Positions 29,657 to 37,419 of a stretch of DNA of 64,000 nt are shown here, in pieces. Position 1 is the first letter of the stretch; each line of letters begins with the position of its first letter. A model generated the notes under the pieces. The model did no database searches. It saw only the letters and a list, made by a program, of their open reading frames with translations, and had not been told where the DNA came from. The stretch is from VRUE01 sp963805475 (lineage in GTDB: Bacteria > Actinomycetota > Thermoleophilia > Solirubrobacterales > 70-9). The stretch is taken from the NCBI GenBank assembly GCA_963805475.1, contig CAWDUO010000001.1:124001-188000 (forward strand), read 5' to 3'. The translations under genes were made by a program, and so were the position numbers.

Positions 29657-29683
29657 GAGAGCGGATCAACCTTCTGACTCCTT

Positions 29684-29743
29684 AGATTACAGAATCTCCT
29701 CTTTGTAGATTACAGAATCTCACATCGATAACTTACAAATTCT
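29684..29743. promoter_or_regulatory. Three operator-like repeats spaced exactly 23 bp
   Basis: AGATTACAGAATCT occurs at 29684-29697 and 29707-29720; a diverged copy, AACTTACAAATTCT, is at 29730-29743. Each copy is a partial palindrome (AGATT-ACAG-AATCT). Start-to-start distance is 23 bp in both steps, about two helical turns, so bound proteins would sit on one face of the DNA. The array lies between the truncated DUF4143 gene and the antitoxin gene, in the most AT-rich stretch of the region. An autoregulatory operator is likely. Confidence 0.7.
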
Positions 29744-29796
29744 GGTCCCATATCTATCCATGCTGGCCGAGGCACTCAAGTGCTACGCTGACGCAC

Positions 29797-30078
29797 ATGG
29801 AGTCCGTGGGCGTTCGGGAGCTGCGGCAGAACCTGTCGCGCTACTTGGCGCAGGTCAAGGAGGGTGAGAGCTTCGTCGTGACCGAGCGGGGGCGTGAGGT
29901 CGCGCGGCTGACCCCGAGCGGCCCGGTCGACTCGCCGATCGCGCGGCTGGTCGCCGAGCGGGGCGCGACGATGCCGCGGGGGGATCTGCTCGAGCGTGTG
30001 AGCGGAGTGGGCCGCCCGCCCGCGGGGCCGCCGTTCAGCGAGGAAATCCTGGATGAGCTGAGAGAGGATCGGCTGTAG
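29797..30078 (+). CDS. Phd/YefM-type antitoxin
   Basis: A 93-residue antitoxin. The start MESVGVRELRQNLSRYLAQV, then GESFVVTERGREVARLTP, is the standard Phd/YefM DNA-binding fold. The C-terminal tail (PPFSEEILDELREDRL) would bind the toxin. It sits 54 bp downstream of the third operator repeat and is followed at once by a PIN toxin gene. Such antitoxins bind their own promoter. Confidence 0.85.
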   Translation: MESVGVRELRQNLSRYLAQVKEGESFVVTERGREVARLTPSGPVDSPIARLVAERGATMPRGDLLERVSGVGRPPAGPPFSEEILDELREDRL

Positions 30079-30086
30079 CCCGGGGG

Positions 30087-30491
30087 CTGGCATACCTCGA
30101 CACGTCGGCGTACGTGAAGCTGGTGCTTCGCGAGCGGGAGGAGGCTCAGCTTCGCGCCGAGATGGCCGAATACGACGGTTTCGTGTCGAGCGCATTGCTC
30201 GGCGTCGAGGCGATCCGCGCCTGCTCTCGCCACGGGAGCGAGTATGCCCAGGACGCCCGGGAATGGCTCCTCGACGTCGCCCTGCTGCCGCTCGACGACG
30301 CTCTGCTCGACGAAGCAGCCGCCGTGAGCCCGCCGACCATTCGCAGCCTCGACGCCCTCCACCTCGCGACGGCGCTCAGCGTGCGCGACGACCTCGGCGC
30401 CCTCTTCACCTACGACGATCGCCTTGCCGAGGTCGCCAAGGTGCATGGTCTGCCCGTGGCGACCCCAGCCGCTCAGCCACGCGCTTTGTAA
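30087..30491 (+). CDS. PIN-domain toxin, start codon unusual
   Basis: A PIN-domain ribonuclease toxin of about 134 residues. The first catalytic Asp lies in LAYLDTSAYVKLVL, Glu in SALLGVEAIRAC, Asp in RSLDALHLATAL and Asp in LFTYDDRLAEV. The only standard start codon in frame is GTG at 30114, which falls after the first Asp and would delete the active site. The frame upstream reads GTA GCC CGG GGG CTG GCA TAC CTC GAC and contains no ATG, GTG or TTG after a TGA at 30054. CTG at 30087 is used here as a placeholder. A lost GTG (now GTA at 30075, overlapping the antitoxin stop) is the likeliest history, so the toxin may be weakly expressed. Confidence 0.68.
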   Translation: MAYLDTSAYVKLVLREREEAQLRAEMAEYDGFVSSALLGVEAIRACSRHGSEYAQDAREWLLDVALLPLDDALLDEAAAVSPPTIRSLDALHLATALSVRDDLGALFTYDDRLAEVAKVHGLPVATPAAQPRAL

Positions 30492-30501
30492 GGAACGCGC
30501 A

Positions 30502-30536
30502 TAACCTTTCAAAGCGCGGTCGGCTTTGAAAGGTTA
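30502..30536. repeat. 14-bp perfect palindrome after the toxin gene
   Basis: TAACCTTTCAAAGC (30502-30515) and GCTTTGAAAGGTTA (30523-30536) are perfect reverse complements around a 7-base loop. It lies 11 bp past the toxin stop and upstream of the sigma4 fusion gene. No U-tract follows. The arm core is AT-richer than the surrounding DNA. Confidence 0.75.
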
Positions 30537-30655
30537 GGAAGCCCTCTGGCATCCTCCGTCAGCTCGATCATTCGGCCAGGATGGCGACGCGTTTCGGCGC
30601 CTGGGGTGGGTGGACGCTCGTTTTCGGCGGGGCGAGGGGGTACCGTCGGCCGGCG

Positions 30656-31711
30656 ATGACTTCGACCGAGCTGTCGGCTGGCTTGGAGGACTTTCGAGCG
30701 GCGCTGGCGCGCCTGCCGCAGCGCCAGCGCGAGGCGCTGGAGCTGCGCGACCGCGCGCTCTCGCATGAGCAGATCGCGACGCGGCTGGGGCTGGACGCCG
30801 GCTCGGTCGCCCAGCTGATCGCGCGGGCGCGGATCAACCTCTACGACGAGCTGCGCGGCACGGCGCTGGCCTCGATCGCCGCGCCGCCGGAGTGCGAGCG
30901 GGCGCTGCCGCTGATCGCGGCGCGGGAAGACGCCGAGCTCGAGGCCGGTTCCGAGGAGGCGGCCTGGCTCGAGGCCCACCTGGCCGGCTGCGAGCGCTGC
31001 CGGCTCGCCGACGAGCAGATGCGCGATGCGGCTTCCTGCTACCGCGGCGGCTCGTCGCTCGGCGCGCGTTCGCGGTCGTCGGAAACGACGGCGGTGACTC
31101 CAGCGCCACGGCCGTCCCGAAAGGCGGTGACGAGGGCGGCGGCGGGCCTCGCCGCCCTGCTGCTCCTCGCCGGCTTAGCCGTGGCGGCCGTCGTCGGGGG
31201 CGGCGGCCGGGACTCCGGCGATCCGGCCGCCGCGAACGCCGCATCGCGACAGAGCCACAGGGTGTCGCCGCGCGTGGCGAAGCGCGCCCGGGCGACCCAC
31301 CAAGGCAGGAAGCGGCGCAACCGCAGGGGGAAGAGCGGGACCGCGGCGAACGCGACGACCAGCCTGACCGCCGGCGGCACGACCCCGACGTCGGCCGTCA
31401 CCCCCGCACCACTCACCGCGAGCGGTGAAGGCTCGAACGAGCCCGCCTCCGGCCCCGACGGCTCCTCGGTCAAGGCGGCGATCCAGCCGATCAAGCAGAC
31501 GACCGGCTCCACGCCGACCCCGAAGCCCAAACCCGCGCCGCCGGAATCCACCCCGTCCTCTCAGCCACCGCCCGAACCGGCGCCTCCGGCGACGACCACC
31601 GAAGCAGAATCGCGGCCACCCGCCGAAGAAGCCGGCGGCCCCGGCCACAGCGGCGAACCCCCGGCCAAGGCAACCGGCAATCCACACGGCGCTCCCCCCG
31701 GGCAACAGTAG
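30656..31711 (+). CDS. Sigma region-4 domain fused to a membrane anti-sigma zinc domain
   Basis: A 351-residue protein. Residues about 8-65 are a sigma-70 region 4-like helix-turn-helix (LARLPQRQREALELRDRALS, then HEQIATRLGLDAGSVAQLIA). Residues about 75-130 carry an HxxxCxxC zinc motif (EAHLAGCERCRLAD) as in ZAS anti-sigma factors. One membrane helix follows at 165-188 (AAAGLAALLLLAGLAVAAVV). A long Pro/Thr/Ser-rich tail would be outside the cell. No region 2 is present, so it is not a full sigma factor. ATG 30656 is chosen; an in-frame ATG at 30581 adds 25 residues. Likely a membrane-anchored regulator; the target is unknown. Confidence 0.68.
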   Translation: MTSTELSAGLEDFRAALARLPQRQREALELRDRALSHEQIATRLGLDAGSVAQLIARARINLYDELRGTALASIAAPPECERALPLIAAREDAELEAGSEEAAWLEAHLAGCERCRLADEQMRDAASCYRGGSSLGARSRSSETTAVTPAPRPSRKAVTRAAAGLAALLLLAGLAVAAVVGGGGRDSGDPAAANAASRQSHRVSPRVAKRARATHQGRKRRNRRGKSGTAANATTSLTAGGTTPTSAVTPAPLTASGEGSNEPASGPDGSSVKAAIQPIKQTTGSTPTPKPKPAPPESTPSSQPPPEPAPPATTTEAESRPPAEEAGGPGHSGEPPAKATGNPHGAPPGQQ

Positions 31712-31756
31712 GCCAAGCGCTCGCACTTCACGAGCGGTCAGTTCTCTGACGAGGGC

Positions 31757-33229
31757 TCAGCAGCCGGCGTCGGGGCTCGGCGTCGCTTCGCCGCTGCACT
31801 CGACGTAGTACTGGGGGGTGTAGCTGGGGGCGCCGGAGGGTTCCGGTTCGCCGGGTTCGCCGGGTTCGCCCGGTTCGCCGCCGTCCCACGGATTGAGCTC
31901 CGGGGGCAGTTCGAAGCCGGCGTCCTGCTCGAACTTCCCGTTGCCGCTCATCGCGATTCGCTTGCCGGCGATCACGCCTTTGAAGGTCGCGTTGCCGCTG
32001 ATGTTGACGTAGGTGTCGGGGCCGTAGAGGACGAACTCGTTGGTGGTCGAGTAGTTGCCCGAGAGGTTGACCTGGGTGGCGATCGTCGGCGAGCCGAGCA
32101 GGTAGAAGCCGGGCATGTCGAACTGCGCGTCGCCCGGCTGGTAGCCGCTGGCGGCGATGCGGTTGTTGCCGCTGAGGTTGACCTGGTTGTAGGTGCCGCA
32201 GTGTTCGGGCGTGTCGAAGAAGAAGCGCACGTGGGCGCCCTCGGCCATGATCAGTTCGGAGTTGCCGCTGAGCGTCAGTTCGCAGAGCCAGTAGTCGCCG
32301 CCGCCGACGGTCAGCGTCGTGTTGCCGGACAGCGATATGCGGCGGGTCGCCGGGTTGAACGGCGAGGTGCTCGACCACTTGCCGTTGTAGGTGTCGGACT
32401 CGCATTCGGCCGGTTCGCCGGATTTGCTGCACACGGTGATGCGGCCGTTCGAGTTGTGCGTGGCGATGTCGGAGGGCATGAAGCTGGCGACCGAGGGAAG
32501 TTCCGTGTTGCCTTCGGTTTCTTCGTAGCCGCTGCACTGCGACGCGTTGCCGCTGTGGACCCAGCTCTTGCCGATTCCGTGGCGGATGTTTCCGCAGACG
32601 TTGGCGTTGCCCGAGCTGACGAGGTTGCCGTTGGTGCCGACGCCGACGCGCACGTCGGCGTTGCCGCTGAGCACGATTTCGTCCCTGCCGATCAGCCCCT
32701 CCACGCCGCCCCCCCCGCTCGACCCCGGTTCGCCGTCGCTGCCTCCGCCGTCGCTTCCGTCCCCGCCGCCGCCGCTGCCGGGTCCTTCGTTGAAGGTCAC
32801 CAGGACCCGCCGGGTGACGCCGCCGGCGAGCCCTGTGGCGACGACGCAGAGATCGAACTCTCCGCAGGCGGAGCCAGCCTGACTCACCTGATAGGTGTAT
32901 TCGGCGTCGCCGACTTCGCCTTCCTCCGGCGGGCACCAGCCGCTCGCTTCCGGGGTTGCGCCTTCGAGGCAGGTCGCTTCGGCGAGCTCGGCGGAGTCGC
33001 GTTTGAGCCGCAGCATCGCCACGTTCGCGCCGGCGTCGGCGGCGGCGATCGCGCTCTTGGAGCCGCTGTCGCGGTGCGAGCCCTGCTGCACGTCGACGGT
33101 CGAGAGGACCGCGGTCCCCGCCAGCGCCAGGCTGGCGATCGTCGCGAACATCGCCACTGGCAGCGCCATCCCCTCCTCGCCCCGGGCGAGGAGGAGCAGG
33201 CGAGAGCGGGTTGCGCCGATGACGGCCAT
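31757..33229 (-). CDS. PilX-like pilus or surface protein with SGN repeats
   Basis: A 490-residue exported protein. The start (RSRLLLLARGEEGMALPVAM, then FATIASLALAGTAVLST) is a PilX N-terminal type: a basic patch, then EEG and a single hydrophobic helix. A Gly/Ser linker (about 175-200) follows. The rest carries at least nine short repeats built on (L/S)SGN: LSGNADVRV, SSGNANVCG, HSGNASQCS, LSGNTTLTV, LSGNSELIM, LSGNNRIAA, LSGNYSTTN, ISGNATFKG, MSGNGKFEQ. This pattern suggests a beta-helix. A GEPGEPGEPGEP stretch lies near the end. Glu codons are mostly GAA. It faces away from the pilin gene across a 399-bp region. Confidence 0.72.
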   Translation of the reverse strand: MAVIGATRSRLLLLARGEEGMALPVAMFATIASLALAGTAVLSTVDVQQGSHRDSGSKSAIAAADAGANVAMLRLKRDSAELAEATCLEGATPEASGWCPPEEGEVGDAEYTYQVSQAGSACGEFDLCVVATGLAGGVTRRVLVTFNEGPGSGGGGDGSDGGGSDGEPGSSGGGGVEGLIGRDEIVLSGNADVRVGVGTNGNLVSSGNANVCGNIRHGIGKSWVHSGNASQCSGYEETEGNTELPSVASFMPSDIATHNSNGRITVCSKSGEPAECESDTYNGKWSSTSPFNPATRRISLSGNTTLTVGGGDYWLCELTLSGNSELIMAEGAHVRFFFDTPEHCGTYNQVNLSGNNRIAASGYQPGDAQFDMPGFYLLGSPTIATQVNLSGNYSTTNEFVLYGPDTYVNISGNATFKGVIAGKRIAMSGNGKFEQDAGFELPPELNPWDGGEPGEPGEPGEPEPSGAPSYTPQYYVECSGEATPSPDAGC

Positions 33230-33628
33230 CGCTTGATCAAGATCGAACGCGCGCGCGTTCGCTTGAGCCGCGACCCCCGATCGGGCGATTTCGCTGGACG
33301 TACCTACTACGCGGGGCGCCGGATCGACGCGGGCCGGTTTACGGGTTATCCCGCGGCGCCGATCCGCCTTTGGCCGTGAAGCCTGAGTTTTTGCCCGATG
33401 AAGCCCAAATTTCGGGGATCAAGTGATCTTGGGGAAGGTCGATTAGGGGGCTGTGATGAATCTGCCAGCGCCTTGGTGCAACAGGCAAATCCGCCGCGAG
33501 GCGGAGACGCAAAGCCGACGGGGCTCCCACACGGGAGTCGGCCGGGTTACCACCGGGGTCGACAGACACCACGTGGCTGAGACGCGACGGGGCTCTGGCG
33601 AAATCGACAGGACCACAGGAGGTCACTG
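33230..33628. other. Divergent leader region of the pilin gene
   Basis: This 399-bp gap separates the PilX-like gene from the pilin gene. The left half (33230-33470) contains the divergent promoters, an alternating AACGCGCGCGCGTT palindrome near 33246-33259 and no convincing reading frame. The right half holds the c-di-GMP riboswitch (33475-33554) and about 74 bases of possible expression platform, ending in AGGAGG 6 bases before the ATG. GACC/GGTC at about 33611-33624 can pair around the Shine-Dalgarno sequence. Confidence 0.6.
33475..33554 (+). promoter_or_regulatory. Cyclic di-GMP-I riboswitch (GEMM-I) upstream of pilin
   Basis: The GEMM-I core is visible: AACAGGCAAAT, a GC stem CCGCC-GCGA-GGCGG closed by a GNRA tetraloop, the conserved GACGCAAAGCC, a second stem GGCTCC/GGAGTC, and GGTTACC at the 3' side. 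GGTG (33475) and CACC (33551) close the base. The GNRA loop and its receptor side are arranged as in class I c-di-GMP aptamers. It ends 74 bp before the major pilin ATG, so the second messenger would control pilin production. Whether it turns expression on or off cannot be read from sequence. Confidence 0.88.
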
Positions 33629-34119
33629 ATGTTTCTCCAGAATCTCCGGGCCAAGGTAGGCGCCCGGCTCAACGGCGACGGGGAGGCCGGCTTCACGCTG
33701 ATCGAGCTCCTCGTCGTGATGCTGATCCTCGGAATCCTCGCCGCGATCGCCCTGCCGGCGTTCTTCAACCAGAAGGAAAAGGCGGGGGACGCGAAGGCGA
33801 AGGAGTACGCGCACTGCGCGCAGGTCGCGCAGGAGACGTACTGCACCGAACACGGTAGCTCCACGAGGGTCACGAACACGAAGTGCATCGAAATCGGCCG
33901 ACGAAAACAACCTGGCAACAGAAACGCCGGCGAGTCCGCTCAACTGACGGTCAGGTCCGGTGACGGGGCCGGTTCCGAAAGCTACCGATCACATCGGAAG
34001 GTTCGGACGGCAAAACAGCCTTCTCGATCGACAACGACGAAGGGCGTCATCGACTTATCCGTGTACGAAACGAAGAAACCGGTGGCTGCCCGGAAGGCGG
34101 TGACTGGAGGGTCGGTTGA
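33629..34119 (+). pseudogene. pilA: Type IV major pilin (PilA-like), three frameshifts as sequenced
   Basis: ATG 33629 with AGGAGG upstream. The prepilin leader ends EAGFTLIELLVVMLILGIL, with cleavage after Gly and Glu at +5. The frame is intact to about YCTEHGSSTRVTNT. Beyond that the pilin continues in three pieces: SADENNLATETPASPLN (next frame), LTVRSGDGAGSESYR (original frame), and ITSEGSDGKTAFSIDNDEGR with GGCPEGGDWRVG-stop (next frame). Breaks lie near 33885-33900, 33950 (AAC-TGACG) and 33988 (CGA-TCACA). Rejoined, the protein is about 163 residues with a Cys pair, a normal pilin size. As written the first frame instead runs to 34240 with a nonsense tail. Confidence 0.82.
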
Positions 34120-34168
34120 TCCAGCTGACGCCATCAGCCTTGGCCCAGCCAAGCGTGAACCGAATCGC

Positions 34169-34197
34169 CGAAGGGCGGGCCTTGTGCCCGCCCTTCG
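34169..34197 (+). terminator. Hairpin after the pilin gene
   Basis: CGAAGGGCGGGC (34169-34180), loop CTTGT, GCCCGCCCTTCG (34186-34197): a perfect 12-bp stem 50 bp past the restored pilin stop codon. There is no U-tract. Arms begin and end with the same CGAAGGGC/GCCCTTCG as the hairpin at 18050. It would help define an abundant separate pilin mRNA. Confidence 0.65.
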
Positions 34198-34273
34198 CGC
34201 GTTCTGCGCGCGTTCGGTCAACCGTCCAGTGCAGGTCTAAGCGGATGGCCGATCCGGGCCGATAGACGGGGCG

Positions 34274-36833
34274 ATGGCGGCAGAGCAGAAGCCAACGCGC
34301 GCGCGCGCGCAAGGCGGTTCCGCGGAGCCGGCCCGGCTGGGCGGCTCTCGCCGGCCTGCTGGCGCTGTTCGCGACCGCCCTGCTCGCCCCCGCTGCCGGC
34401 GCCGCCGAAGACGCGCGCTTCGAGGGCAACTCCGCCGACGGCTCGCGGGCGTTCTTCAGCACCACCGACAAACTGGTGCCGGGCGACACCGACACCCGCC
34501 GCGACGTCTACGAGCGCTCCTACGACGCCGCCGCCGAAGGCTACGTCACCCGCCAGGTCTCGCTCGGGCCCGCGGGCGGCAACAACGCCTACGACGCCCA
34601 GTACCTTGCGAACGCCGGGCCGGGCGGCGAAAGGGTCTTCTTCTTCACCGGCGAGCGCCTCGTCGCCGCCGACCGCGACAACGCCACCGACCTGTACATG
34701 CGCGACCTGGCGACGAACACGACGACGCTGGTCTCCGCCGGCGATCCGTCCTGCGCCGCCTCGGGCTGCGGTGAAGCCAACCTCCCCGCCGACGCGGTCC
34801 CGGGCGGCGGCGTCGCCGCCGAAGGCGACCTGGTCTTCTTCGTCAGCAGCGAGCGGCTGGCTTCCCAGGACGCGGACAGCGCGGGGGATGTCTACGTGCG
34901 CAACCTGAGCGAAGGGACGACGACCCTCGTCTCGGCCGGCGACCCCACCTGCACCGGGGCCTGCGGCGGCGGGCCGGAACCCGCGTTCTTCGTCGCGGCC
35001 TCCACGGACGGCTCGCGCGTGACCTTTACCACCCACGAAAAGCTCGCCGAAGGCGACGAAGACGGGGTCGACGACATCTACCAACGCGACGTGGCCGCGG
35101 GCAGGACCCGGCTGGTCTCCGCGCCCGGCGCCTGCCCCGGCGGCGAACCGACGGCCTGCACGCCCGTCTACGGCGGCAGCACGAGTGACGGCTTGCACGT
35201 CTTCTTCGAGACGACCGAACAGCTGGACGCGGCCGACGAAGACGAATTCCAGGACGTCTACGACTGGACCGTCGCCGGCGCGGTGCTCGTCTCACGCGGG
35301 CCCAGCAGCGGCAACGGCGAACATGACGCGATCTTCGCGGGCAACTCGGCCAACGGGAACGAGGTCTTCTTCACCACGGACGAAGAGTTGACCGAAGCCG
35401 ACAGCGACGAAGCCCGCGACGTCTACGTCCGCGACGAAGGCTCGAGCACCGAACTGGTTTCCGGCGGCGACGGCTCCTGCGCCGCGATCGGGTTCTGCGA
35501 GAAGCCCGCAAACCTCAAGTGGGTCTCGCCGGACGGCTCAATGGCCGTCCTCAGCACGGCCGAGCCGCTGCTTGCTTCCGACGAAGACGAATCGTTCGAC
35601 GTCTACGCGAGAGCCCTCCCCGGCGGGCCGACGACCCTCGTCTCGCTACCTGGGCCAAGTTGCGAAGACTCCGAATGCGGCAACCGTGAATACGACGCCA
35701 GCTTCGCCGGCGCCTCTGAAAACGGCTCCCGCCTCTTCTTCATCACCGCCGAAGCCCTGGCGCCGTTCGACCCCGAAGAACCGCTCGTTCCCGGCGACGC
35801 CGACGAACAGACCGACGTCTACGAACGGCACGCCGGCGCCACGAGGCTGGTCTCGGCGGGCCAGTTCACCGGCGAAGGGATCCACAGCGGCAACGGCCCC
35901 TACGACGCCCAGCTCCAGAGCGTCTCGCAGGACGGCACGATCGCCTTCCTGACGACCGACGAGCAGCTGACGAGCGAAGACTTCGACTCGCTCAAGGACA
36001 TCTACGCCCGCCTGCCGACCGGGACGCTGCTGATCTCGCGTGGCAACGACTCCAGCGTCGAAGAAGCGCTGGCGCCGCCGCCGCCGGCGCTCGAACGCAC
36101 GGATCCCGAATCGCCCGGCGTCTCGACCGAACCGAGCGTGATCGGCTCCGAGGAGGAATCGGTCGAATCCACCGCCGTCGTCAAGCTCTACACCAGCCTC
36201 GACTGCTCGGGCGAGCCGATCGCCACCGGTACGGTCGAAGAGCTCGAAGCGGGCATCGCCGTCGCTGTCGAAGCCGGCGCCGTAACCAGGTTCACGGCGA
36301 CCGCCGAAGCCGAAGGGTTCGTCTCGGCCTGCTCGGAACCGCCGCTCGAGTACAGGCAGGAAGCGCCGGCGGCTCCCGGCGAAGGAGGCGGGGAATCCGG
36401 TGGCGGCGGCGCGGACGGCAGCGGCCGATCGAGCGGCGGTGGAGGAGCGGGCCCCGCCTCGACGCCCGCACCTGCGCCGTCGCCGGCCCCGGTTCCGACC
36501 CACGACGGGATCGCCTACGTCGCCCCGACCACCCGGATCACCTTCGGACCGGCCTTCAAGACCCGTATCCGCCGGCCGGTCTTTCGCTTCACCGATTCGA
36601 CCGGGCAGCCGGGCACCCGCTTCATCTGCCGGGTCGACCGCCGCCGCTGGAAGGGCTGCAGCTCGCCAACCCGGCTGAAGGGCCTGGGCCGCGGGCGACA
36701 CGTCTTCCGGGTCAAGGCGGAGAACGCCGCCGGCGTCTGGGAGGCGCGCCCGAGCAAGCGCAAGTTCAAGCTGGTCGGGGTGGGCGGCCGGGGCCGCAAG
36801 CACGCCCGCCACCACCGGCGAGGCCGGCGATGA
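34274..36833 (+). pseudogene. Secreted beta-propeller protein with Asp-rich loops; frame interrupted in a CG repeat
   Basis: The ATG at 34274 leads into a (CG)7C run (34296-34310). The following signal peptide (WAALAGLLALFATALLAPAAGA) and mature protein are in another frame, which has no start codon of its own after a TAG at 34263. A change of one CG unit would join them. The mature part has about eight or nine blades, each like VFFFTGERLVAADRDNATDL, then Y-R and TTLVSAGD; the loops DRDNATDLY, DADSAGDVY, DEDGVDDIY, DEDEFQDVY and DSDEARDVY look like calcium sites. A Gly/Ser linker leads to a C-terminal domain (FICRVDRRRWKGC) shared with the protease at 8563. GAA is preferred. Confidence 0.75.
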
Positions 36834-37417
36834 GCCTGCTGCGGCGCCGGCTCGCCGGGCAGAGGCACGATGCCGGGCTGACCCTGGTCGAGCTGCTGGT
36901 GGCGGCGGCGATGAGCGTGGTCATCGTCGGCGCGGCGAGCTCGATGATGGTCAGCGCCGTCCGCGACCAGCCGAAGCTGAGCAAGAAGGCGCAGGAAATC
37001 TCCACCGCGCGCTACGTGCTGGAGCGGATGACGCGCGAGATCCGCAACGGGATCCTGGTCTACGAAGGCAGCGGCTCCTCGGTCTCCTTCCTGACCCAGG
37101 TGCGGCGCACGGCCTGCGGCGCCGGAGTCGAGGAAGAAACCGACAAACCGGCGATCAAATGCCGGGTCACCTACACCTGCACGACGACCGAATGCACGCG
37201 CACCGAGACCACGCCGCCGCCGGAAGAAGGCGCTGCCGGCACGCCGGTGACGATCGCCAGCGGCCTCGACAGCAGCAACGTCTTCAACTTCGAACCACCC
37301 GACCCGAGCGAAGCGACATACATCGGCGTCACCCTGCACATTCCCAATCCGGAAGACTCGGGCGACCTGGTCATCTCCGACGGCGCGGGCATGCGGACCA
37401 GGACGCTGGAAAACTGA
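36830..37417 (+). CDS. Minor prepilin, PilW-like
   Basis: A 195-residue prepilin-like protein. The leader is basic and ends HDAG-LTLVELLVAAAMSVVIVG, with cleavage after Gly and Glu at +5. The helical ISTARYVLERMTREIRNGIL segment and the following beta part fit a PilW/PilJ-type minor pilin. It has a Cys pair cluster (KCRVTYTCTTTECTR). ATG 36830 overlaps the preceding stop by 4 bp (ATGA), so it is translated with the beta-propeller gene. Two bases separate it from the next gene. Confidence 0.8.
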   Translation: MSLLRRRLAGQRHDAGLTLVELLVAAAMSVVIVGAASSMMVSAVRDQPKLSKKAQEISTARYVLERMTREIRNGILVYEGSGSSVSFLTQVRRTACGAGVEEETDKPAIKCRVTYTCTTTECTRTETTPPPEEGAAGTPVTIASGLDSSNVFNFEPPDPSEATYIGVTLHIPNPEDSGDLVISDGAGMRTRTLEN

Positions 37418-37419
37418 CG

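Noticed and set aside
31840..31890. GTTCGCCGG-type short tandem repeats as a CRISPR or minisatellite locus
   Set aside because: It simply encodes the GEP repeat of the PilX-like protein; there are no spacers.
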